From Siniperca chuatsi (Eukaryota > Chordata > Actinopteri > Centrarchiformes > Sinipercidae), in assembly GCF_020085105.1 (NCBI RefSeq), contig NC_058055.1, positions 19,335,822 through 19,399,821 of the forward strand: a DNA stretch of 64,000 nucleotides. Direction: 5' to 3'. Numbering within the stretch: the first letter of the stretch is position 1; each line of letters starts with the position of its first letter. The notes beneath the pieces were generated by a model that was given only the letters and a program-made list of their open reading frames with translations, made no database searches and was not told where the DNA came from. The position numbers were made by a program, and so were the translations under genes. Positions 55,588 to 64,000 of this stretch are shown piece by piece.

Positions 55588-55739
55588 AAAACTAGGACAA
55601 CACCGGCACATGCTGAGGCCACCTGCATGTTAAGTGGCTTTACTCCATCTCTGTCCAGGTGTGATATGACACTGTCATCGCTCATCTCATCTAAAAGAGC
55701 AGCACACTTCCTGATGCTGCCAAACGCCCAGTAGGACAT
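55588..55739 (-). other. Unrecognised exon-like reading frame
   Basis: An ATG at 55739 opens a 50-codon frame (begins MSYWAFGSIRKCAALLDE; later VISHLDRDGVKPLNMQ and ASACAGVVLV) that runs into a strong donor-like GTGAGTGAG at 55587. If unspliced it stops one codon later, giving 51 residues. I do not recognise the product. Balanced amino acid content and the donor make it more exon-like than its neighbours. No partner exon was found, so it may be a small gene, a fragment or chance. Confidence 0.3.
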
Positions 55740-56295
55740 TGGCCTGCTTTTGAGTGATGCTCGTCACATCTCATAGCGTGCAAGTTGGAGGTCTGTCTCC
55801 TCCCTCCATATAAAGATGGATGGCCAACACTGAGTGTGTCTTGGCAAGATGGAGAGGCATAAAGAGGAAGGAAAATGTGCAGTGTTCGCTGTAAGCATAT
55901 CTCTGGTCCCACAGTCCCACCACTCAGCCATTCTCCTCTCGACCTTGGCCTGCTCAATTAACAGGGGACACCAGTGACCGTGCAGTCCTTATAATGGACG
56001 GATGTGTTTTACAGTTAGTAGTTAATGGCCACAGAAGTCAAGGTATGATGAGAAATTGGATGACAGAAATCTGCCTGAAAAACAGCAAATTCCAATGCGG
56101 CAAACACATATCCTGGTTTTAAAGCCCTGGAAATTCATTGCATATGAATCATACAGCTGACACCCATAATGTGAAGGCACTTCTTTTTCACATTTCTAGG
56201 GAACAACTTAATCTTGCTTTCCTTCACTTTCAGGTAGTTATCCACTTCTATACCTGTGGGATGTCCAGTACAACCATGATCCTCTATTACAAGCC

Positions 56296-56350
56296 AGTGA
56301 GGGTTAAGTGCCTTGCTCAACAGGACCCCAAACAGCAGTAGTTGTTGAGG
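56296..56350. repeat. Interspersed repeat fragment
   Basis: GTTAAGTGCCTTGCTCAACA followed by CAGTAGTTGTTGAGG resembles a ubiquitous fish repeat word pair. Short and diverged; class unknown. Confidence 0.35.
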
Positions 56351-56461
56351 TAAGTGAGGAGAGTGCAAGTCATTCACTTTCCCCACCCATACGGTTTTTC
56401 AGCTTTTCCAGAAAGAGCCACATTTAGGCTACCAACTGCTATGAAACTATATCATGTACTT

Positions 56462-56570
56462 TGTAGAAAAGGTTTCAGTCGTAGTCATCTGAACAATGTT
56501 TTCAAATTCAAGACGTTTCGGCTCCCATCCGGAAGTCATTCTCAATTGTGAAAATGGTTCGAGAACTCAG
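56462..56570 (+). repeat. Inverted arm, left
   Basis: 109 bp, complementary to 56858-56966; includes GACGTTTCGGCTCCCATCC. Confidence 0.95.
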
Positions 56571-56857
56571 AAATGTAAGCTAGAAGTGAGAAGAGTTGGT
56601 TTGAAAGAGGAGTCAAAGAAGCCATTTTTGTGAAAAAAGAAAACCACTCTTTGAACAGAAATGGTCAAGACAATCATATGCTAATCAGGTACTTAACAGT
56701 GATGAGGGAGGTGCAGCTAGAAAACAATAGGCCTGATTACTGGGCCATCATGGAAACAAAGAAGGTCAGTTTCAGGTGAAACTAGGCAGGGTAAACAGCA
56801 CTCAGGAAGATTCCACCCTGAGGGCAGGGCTTAAGTAACACAGAATAGCTTAAATTC

Positions 56858-56966
56858 CTGAGTTCTCAGACCATTTTCACAATTGAGAATGACTTCCGGA
56901 TGGGAGCCGAAACGTCTTGATTCTGAAAACAGTGTCCAGATGACTACGACTGAAACCTTTTCTACA
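56858..56966 (-). repeat. Inverted arm, right
   Basis: 109 bp inverse of the left arm, separated from it by 287 bp; contains GGATGGGAGCCGAAACGTC. Confidence 0.95.
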
Positions 56967-57839
56967 ATGGAACACTCCTGGACGAATGAGGGACTACACC
57001 GTCTTATATCATGTACTCTACATTCAATCTACATCTGTGCTCACAGGCTGCTCGAATAAAAACATCTTGAGACCTATATGGTATACAGTGCATTTTACTA
57101 TGTTAGAATATTAAAGGAATATTATACTGATGCCTAAGGAGATTAAAAAAAAGAAATACCATAAAGCACAATAAGGTCAGTAGACTCACAATCGAACACC
57201 AGAGAGACATTAGTGTCCATTATTTCCCCTTTATAATGACTATTTCCATATAACGTTAGAGGCTATTATGAGACAGCAGGCTCAGCTCGTCTGTAAAGAG
57301 ACTGTCTCTCACCTGGGGGCCACCAGGTTGAAACAGCATTGTCGACAATCTGCTTTGCTGAAGAGCCTTTAAGCAAGGTAGAAAACCAGTATCAGCTCTG
57401 GGGGGCGCTGTTCTAAAGCCGACCATGACCTCTGACTCCATGGTGGCAAGAGAAAAACCATTCCCTGCAGTGTTAGATAAAGTATTATAAATAGAGTATT
57501 ATGAGGCAATGCAAGTATTAAAGTGCTACTTGATATGAAAAGATAAGCATTAGGTCATCGTTAATACTTTAGACACGCGTATGTGTTCTGTGGGAATAGG
57601 CAACTAATGTGCTTGGTCATCGCGGGCCATTAATACAATGACAATCACCTATTGATTTTAGGCTATAGCCCAGAAGAAAAACACCACACAGGCTGGAGAG
57701 TGACTCTGCGGTGTTTAACTGACTTTGCAGTGAACTTGTAATTATGACAGGCGCACTAGTCTCTCTGTAATATTGCTAAAATACAATGCAAAAATGCATT
57801 AGGGAGTACAAGTTTTGTGGGGGTTTTTTTAGATGAGTG

Positions 57840-58268
57840 AATGCTAACGACACGGAAACCTCAGCCACACTGCTACCGCGGATCAGCCTGACCAGCGTAT
57901 GAAACGTGCCTCTCCAGACGCACGGTGGCCAGCGCATTACACAGGCGGCGATGTGGAGGTCAGTCGCTCATCAGTGCAACGCGCCGAGCAGTTTCCCTCC
58001 CTAAACCCCATCTCTGTTGCCTTTGTCCTCTTGTTCTCTTGTCCTCCAGAAACAAGGGATTTCGCATTGCACACCGTCGGCGCATCCCGCAAGTCACGTT
58101 TCGCTGTGCGGTTCCATTTTTCGGGTGGCCGGTGTCCCGGTGCGTCATCGTCCGAACACCGGATAAGTGATGCTTTGAGGTGCACTGTTGCTCCCCTGTC
58201 GCTTCACATCTCTGCAGCAAACCGGGCTGGAAATGGTCCTATGCTCAACTAGCCGGCGGCGCTCAGAG
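57840..58268 (+). promoter_or_regulatory. CpG-rich promoter and probable non-coding first exon of the stk32-type gene
   Basis: A sharply CpG-rich stretch in otherwise AT-rich DNA, with no TATA box seen. A strong donor, CAGAG|GTAGGTGCC, follows at 58269. No conserved reading frame: the overlapping open frames on both strands are typical of CpG-rich DNA. Its position 1.2 kb before an acceptor at 59480 fits a 5' non-coding exon. Confidence 0.5.
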
Positions 58269-59480
58269 GTAGGTGCCCACAGCTGCCCTGCATGGATGCA
58301 GGGGGAGTACTTTCTATTCAGCGCATGTTTCTCCCATTTGATCAGATAAGGGCTCAGAGCACAATGTCCTCTGCGGGGAGTTCAGCACTGCGGCTTCCCG
58401 CACTTGCTTTTGAATACATTTATTTAAACCAAGAGGTATATTCAGATATGCTGTGATGACCTTATCATGCAGTCTGGGAATGACATTCATGAAAGGGTTT
58501 CCCCTAGCGGACTGAATGTTGCGACGATGACTTGAAGTTTGCCTATTTAAATGCATCTCATAACTCAGTCCAGCCATTCATTCTCCTTTAATATATTGTT
58601 ATGGGACAAGCTGCCGTTCAGTTTAAAAGGATACAATTGCAAACCACATAGTGAAGCTGTGATATGAATATTGTAGTATCATAGAGATTTTAATGCCAAC
58701 TTACTTTCTGACACTGCAACTCGTTATAGCATGAGGCTATTACAGGAATAAAATATTGTAAAATGCACCCATGATGTACTAACACTTCAATAAAAATACA
58801 AATGTATTTAGTGAGTTCATATCTAGGCTGATATATTTCATGAGGCAGCAGAGTTTCTGTTTCTTTGTCTACTGGTGGAACAAAAGGTAGTAAGTCATGC
58901 AATCTCATGTCCTGAAGAAGGCAGCATGAGGGATTCCATTTACAGTACACAACACCAGCAAACTAAATCAAAAGCCTCCATTTTTGTGCTTTTAATGGGA
59001 AAACCAATCATACCATTCATCACACATGCACTGCAGATGGTGCTCCTCTGGGATGAGTTTCTGATTAAAACGTAAAAAATTAAATAATTGATAAATGACA
59101 GATGAAGGAAAGAAGGAGGAAAGGAAGCAGGAAGGAGACCTGCGTATGTAAAAAAAATAGTAATGAAAGTCATTTCCCCCTTGTTCACTAATCAAGTTGA
59201 TTTCTATTTCAAGTCCTTAACATAATTAAAATAATTAATGTTACTGCTGTCCTGCTGCCATTGCAGGTCATATAAGTTTGCAAGCAATGTTTTTTGTCTT
59301 TTAGTATCTTAAAATCTTAATATTTAATAAGAAAATTCTGTGTCAATCTTTCCATTGATCATTAGATGCTGTGTAGGAGCTGCTCATGTCTGTTCTACTT
59401 CTTCTTCCCTCCCTCCCTCTCTCTGTCCCTCCTTCTCTCACTCTGCTGGTGGTGTCATGTTTTCATGCCTCGCCTCACAG
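58269..59480. other. Probable first 5' UTR intron of the stk32-type gene
   Basis: 1.2 kb of non-coding sequence ending in a C/T-rich acceptor (cctcgcctcacag). Nothing else recognised. Confidence 0.45.
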
Positions 59481-60004
59481 GTTAGACTCTCATTCAACAG
59501 AGGGTCACAGCCACAAACACATCACCCACCCTCCTCCTGGCCGGCAAGAGTCCTCCGTCTGCCTGCGCTCATCTAAACAGCAGTGAAGACAGACAGGAAA
59601 CGTACACTGTAGTGGTGCTGCCTGTGTGTGTGTGTGTGTGTCAGCGCTTCAGTGCCTTTAGTGTTCCCCCAAGTCCTCCACTGGGTGTGTGTGTGTGCAA
59701 TGATGTGTGGCTGTGTCAAGGTGGAGAATTAAGAGGAAGACGGGACCTGTTCAAGTCAGCAAAACCGAGCAAGCTGCTGCATATGTGTGTCAGGGTTGAG
59801 CAGTCCAGCACGTGAGACTAAGTGTGTGTGTGTGTGTGTGTGTGTGAGGGGCTAGTGTTGACCAGGTTATGAGTGCGTCTCAGAGGGAGTGGCGGTTCAA
59901 TGCTGAGTTGAGCTAAGGGAGCAGAACAGTAGAATCTGTAAGAGGAGCAGCCATGGGGCTCGGACAGTCCAGCAAGGCTCCAGTCGCTGATGACACAGAC
60001 GAGG
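59481..60004 (+). other. Probable exon with 5' UTR and start codon of the stk32-type gene
   Basis: From the acceptor ending at 59480 to the donor GTGAGT at 60005. The leader contains several upstream ATGs, including a short ORF at 59700 (ATGATGTGTGGC..., about ten codons), and GT tracts at 59625-59642 and 59823-59847. The upstream ORFs could reduce translation. Confidence 0.5.
59953..60004 (+). CDS. stk32b: STK32-family kinase (YANK), first coding exon; stk32b by neighbourhood
   Basis: 52 nt: 17 codons plus one G before the donor GTGAGT. The peptide MGLGQSSKAPVADDTDE aligns without gaps with the 17-residue first exon of STK32A/B (pattern MG-S-KxPVxDxxE), and the split codon beginning with G fits the Val that follows. 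Gly2 suggests N-myristoylation, as in the family. The start has a good context (gcagccATGG). STK32 kinases are little-studied AGC-related serine/threonine kinases. The kinase domain lies beyond the window. STK32B is chosen because cytl1 is divergently adjacent, as in human 4p16; STK32A is possible. The exon is short, so identity rests on pattern plus synteny. Confidence 0.65.
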
Positions 60005-63000
60005 GTGAGTAATAAAACATCCAAAATTCTTACTTGAATTTTCCTCTTTTTTTTTCTCTACTTTCAATCTATTGAAAACAGGGAATGTGGGTAAAACAAA
60101 ACATGAAATGACACAAGTTGTGAGCAGGATTCACCACCGTTGATTGCCTTATCCCAGGGAGTTCATCTTTTATACAACCTTATCAATGTGTTAACATATT
60201 CCTATTACCTACTAAAATTAAGTGCACTTACAGTAAATGGTTGGACTGATGTAATGCTGATTAGGTCTGCCACAAGTCTTCCTCAGCAATGGAAAAGAGG
60301 AATACCCGTGCTGTAGCCACAGATACTTTGTCTCGGATATTGCTTTGATATATTAGAGAGTATAGACTAGAAAGTTGTTTTCTGAAGCAAAGATTTTCAT
60401 GGAACTCTTCTGAACATGTTTCTCTAATGTTGGCTTTGGTGGTGAAGTCTTCATATTTCTGATTATTGAAAATTGCTTGAATCTTGCCAGGCTATTATCT
60501 TAAACCTTTACAGACTAGTCGCCATCAAGGTCAGCATCAAAAGGAGTTAAGCTCTTGGTTTGAATTTATTTCCCTGTTCTTTGTGACCTGAGTACATAAT
60601 ACAATGTGAATTTATTGATCTGAGTGAGTGTCTGAAATTAATTCCACTCTGGCTGTACCCTGGGCACTTCAAATAAGTCAGTGTTACATGATTCAGGGAT
60701 TTCAGAAGTGGCTTTCCCAGGTTTTTCCTTATTGTAGAGGAAATATTTTTTTCTGTGTACCTGGGATCCTAGATGATCTCATACCTTTTTTTTGTTTTCA
60801 TTAAGTTGTGAAATGTAATATCTGTTTTTAGTTTAACACATTTGACAAGTTAATATTCCATTAATTATCATTACAATTTTCTTGTATTTGTTTTGTCTGG
60901 TGAGGTAGGTATTTCATTACTGTGTGACTGTGTCAAGTGACTGCTTCGCATCCTAATGAAATCCATATCTGTGGCTTTCTCTTTTTCACTGGAGGCAACC
61001 TCTATCAAAGAGGAAATCATTATTCATGGTTAACCTTGATGCTTAGTCATCTAGCGTGCTGTTCTGGAAATGTCACTCATAACCGAGCTTCTCTGAACTC
61101 TGAGTTAATGCAATGAGCACACCTTTCTGACTTCTCTCTCACAAAACAGCGTGGGCGATTTCACTGAGGGCAGGGTAATAATAAACACAGAGACACATCG
61201 TTTTTAATGAGAAAAAGGCCTGCTCACTGGAAACAAAGTAATCCCCTCACTGATGAAACTGATGTCAGGCACAGGCAGGATTCTCTTTTGAGGTTGGAGG
61301 AACCAGATGGGTCACTGCATGTTGAGTATGTATCATGCACTCACCCTTCTGAGTAGCAATAAAGATGCAAATTGAATTTTCATTTTACACTTCAGGAATG
61401 TTAAAAGGTCGCTTCAGGGTAATGTTGGCCACAAAGGTGGAATTTATGTTTGTTTGTTAATTCAACAGTGAACATTAATAAATGCTGACATTTCAAAAAT
61501 ATATTATCAGTGTACATAAATGCTAAATTTTCGTCTATAATTCCTGAGCAGCTAAAAAAACTACCTGACAGTTTTAAATATAGTTGGTGGCAAAGTTATG
61601 AAAAGTTTACAAAAATGGCCCTTTAACCCTTATTTTCAGTTTAGATTGTGGTTGCACTGCATAGCACCACCATCAGGCCAGGTTTGCAAAAATGTGTCTC
61701 TCTCTCATATTTTACACACAGAATATTTAAACTGCCTGTTCAGCATGGCTTTTTACAGAGGATTTAGCTGAACAGAACAGTTTCACAAAAACACAAATTA
61801 ATGTGAGATTGTGATGTACCTAATCATTTACCTCCACTGTTGTGGCATAAACTCCTCTTGTACAGTTATAGCTACATTTTAATTTGGGACGTTTTTATAT
61901 ACATTACTGTTAATGTTTGTAGTCTCCAAGAAAGCAATCAGAATTTATCCGCAGAATAAATTTACAGGCTGTTTTCCTTGCTGGCATCAGTGCAGAGACA
62001 GATGCATATTTTGTAGTTCATATTAGTTGATTTGTGTGTGTGCATGAAGGTGAACTCTGTCAAGACATGTTTATCTCCTCTGAGGATGATGTGTGTGCCA
62101 CTTGTGTTCCCTATGTGCCACATACGTTTTCCGCTTCGTGTAACCAGGAGCCTCTGATTAATTTTGATACAGCCCAATTCATGATTTATTGTCCCTTCAT
62201 TTACATATTTTTATGTTTCTATTGTCAGACAACTGAATGACTATAAACAAGTGATATGACTGGGGGTCATAAATGTTACCTGTTAACCAAGCGAACACAT
62301 TGCTGCATGGAGTGAGACGTCAGTCAAATCACTATTTTATAATTGTGGAATTCTGTGACAAAAAAAACACATCAATGAGCCATACTGTTGCACTGACTGA
62401 CATGTTCCTTCATTATGATGAACATGAACAGTGTAGTTTATTTTGAGTCAATCCCACATACACTATCCTGCTGCCAGAAATACTCACTACAGCACCAAAT
62501 GTGTATTAATCCACCACTGAAAATAGTCCCCAACAAAAGTACTACTTACTCACTCACTCATTTTCACTAAAATGAGTGATCACAGAGAGGGTCAGAGGCA
62601 ACAGAAAGTTGTCTTTTTAACTTTACTGCCACACAAACCCTGACTAGTTTTCCAAAAGCTCAGTTATTCTGGTCGACATGAAAACTTCTGTCATTTGAAA
62701 ATGTCCGCAAGGGCCGGTCTGTTTTTGAGTACACGAGAGCCTTTAGTGTGGACGACGGGGCCAGAACAGAGAGAATTTGACATTTTTGCTGTCTTAGTGT
62801 GGACATACTCAGAGACAGATATGCAGATGACTTTTGACAGACCAGACAGAGAAAGAAAGGCATAGACACACATTACAGTATAGTCATACAGAGAGCGTGA
62901 GAAACTGTGTGAGACTCAAAATGAACAAGCGTGATTATTTCAATCCAAACTGATTAGCATGTGTCAGTCAAATTCCAATTGACTAGCAGATGAGCTCCTC

Positions 63001-63406
63001 GGTCAGATGACTTCCTCAGTTAGTTTAAGCCATGGAAAGGCTGCCAATGTGGCAATTCCACTCATGTGCAGATTTCAATCATTACACGCTCTGTTACTCA
63101 TGTGTCCATCATTTAATACAGCACATTAACCCATTCAAAGTTCTGCTGGTAAAATATGACTCCATCTCACTCCCTCTCTTTCTGTGTCTGCCTTCTCTCT
63201 CTCTCTCTCCCTTTGTATGACTGCCTCTCTCGCTCTCTCTGTGATCACAGAGCTCTGCCCTTTCATCCACGACCACAGCTGTCTCTCTGAAAAACCCATC
63301 AGAGTAGAATCTCCATGTAGCTCAGCAGGAAAATGACCATGTTTATCTGGAGTGTGTGTCTGTGTGTATGTTAAGTATATACACTGTCATCTGTAAGTCT
63401 ATGCAT

Positions 63407-63442
<36 letters not shown>

Positions 63443-64000
63443 ATTATAAATGCGGGCCTCATATAGTCCATATCAGAGTAGGTTGTATAAACACACCAAC
63501 ACAGATAGTGTGAGAGGAGGAAGTACCAGTGATATGTGACTAACAGAGCATAACATTAACTGTCACATCCAGTACATCTAGTGACTGCAGGCAGAATTAG
63601 TGTGCGCGCGTGTGTGTGTGCACACTGTACTGTTGCAAGAGAAGCAGGTAATGTTTTAAGTCAGCACTTCATGTCCAATATACGTGCGTATTTTAGGAAA
63701 GATTGCAAATGTATTGTGAAGAGAAGTGTGTGTGTGGTCAGATGAGTGCAGAGAGTGGGCAGCAGCTGTTCCATCCTCTGGAAAATAGCAGAGAGGGAAA
63801 AGCTTCTGTCCTGGTTGTCATGGCAGCAAGAAACAAACAGCCCCATCCGGTTCCAATTGGCGATAAATGTTGCTGATAGATGGAGGAGAGTGAGATAGGG
63901 AGTTATGCTCTGCTTTAGGTTGGTTGTGTGTGTGTGTGACACAGAGAGAGTGAGACCATGTTTAATAAGAGTAGTAAGTGCAGTGGAGACAATGATACAA
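60005..64000. other. First coding intron of the stk32-type gene (continues past window)
   Basis: 4 kb with no further exon recognised; first introns in this family are very long. It contains a CT-rich patch at 63175-63240 and GT/GC-alternating DNA at 63601-63621. Confidence 0.5.
63411..63441. repeat. (GT)n microsatellite
   Basis: GT run of about 30 bases. Confidence 0.93.

Larger units (their letters stand above)
56448..57017. mobile_element. Penelope-like retroelement remnant with inverted terminal arms
   Basis: A 13-bp direct repeat, TATATCATGTACT, brackets the unit (56448-56460 and 57005-57017). Left arm 56462-56570 and right arm 56858-56966 are inverted copies of 109 bp with fewer than ten mismatches. 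Between them, 56582-56658 (+) reads KSWFERGVKEAIFVKKENHS then LNR, the tail typical of the GIY-YIG endonuclease part of Penelope-like reverse transcriptases; the frame decays after it. Almost all of the element body is missing, so it is inactive. Confidence 0.75.

Noticed and set aside
57899..58252. A protein-coding gene in the CpG-rich stretch
   Set aside because: Open frames occur on both strands with Arg/Ser-rich content expected from CpG-rich DNA; better explained as promoter and non-coding exon.

Overview
The window looks like ray-finned fish (teleost) nuclear DNA, probably a spiny-rayed fish. The exons are small and intron-split with GT/AG borders. Long (AT)n and (GT)n microsatellites are common. 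The introns carry typical fish repeats: Tc1-like remnants, short inverted-repeat elements of the 'first-AAAGGAA' and 'AAAGGGTT' kinds, and a Penelope-like remnant. There are no bacterial features. I cannot name the species.

Layout, left to right. (1) 25-1829 (+): the last two coding exons of sh3pxd2b (TKS4 scaffold), followed by about 1.8 kb of 3' UTR. (2) About 3.66-4.54 kb: a short convergent intergenic gap with a Tc1-like remnant and a 118-bp (AT)n tract. (3) 4.54-49.3 kb (-): a complete stk10 (LOK) gene with 20 coding exons. Their lengths and phases join into one 1032-residue frame: kinase domain, Ser/Pro/Thr-rich linker, C-terminal coiled coil. Its introns hold nearly all the repeats in the window. 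(4) 51.4-54.1 kb (-): cytl1, a small secreted cytokine-like protein, with four coding exons and six conserved-type cysteines. (5) 57.8-64 kb (+): a CpG-rich promoter, a probable non-coding exon, and the first coding exon of an STK32-family kinase. That gene runs off the right edge.

How the genes relate. sh3pxd2b and stk10 are neighbours in the human 5q35 region; cytl1 and stk32b sit divergently in human 4p16. The window joins both pairs in about 60 kb. This fits an older linkage, before the vertebrate duplicates were sorted, although a later join in this fish lineage would look the same. The genes are not an operon and share no single pathway. TKS4 and STK10 both act at the actin-rich cell cortex, CYTL1 is secreted, and STK32 kinases are poorly characterised membrane-associated kinases.

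No clearly new biological system was found. The most unusual items are the joined synteny, a Penelope-like fragment flanked by 109-bp inverted arms, a recent A-B-A...B local duplication in stk10 intron 1, and an unrecognised exon-like reading frame at 55.6 kb. All calls are from reading the sequence by eye; no search was run.
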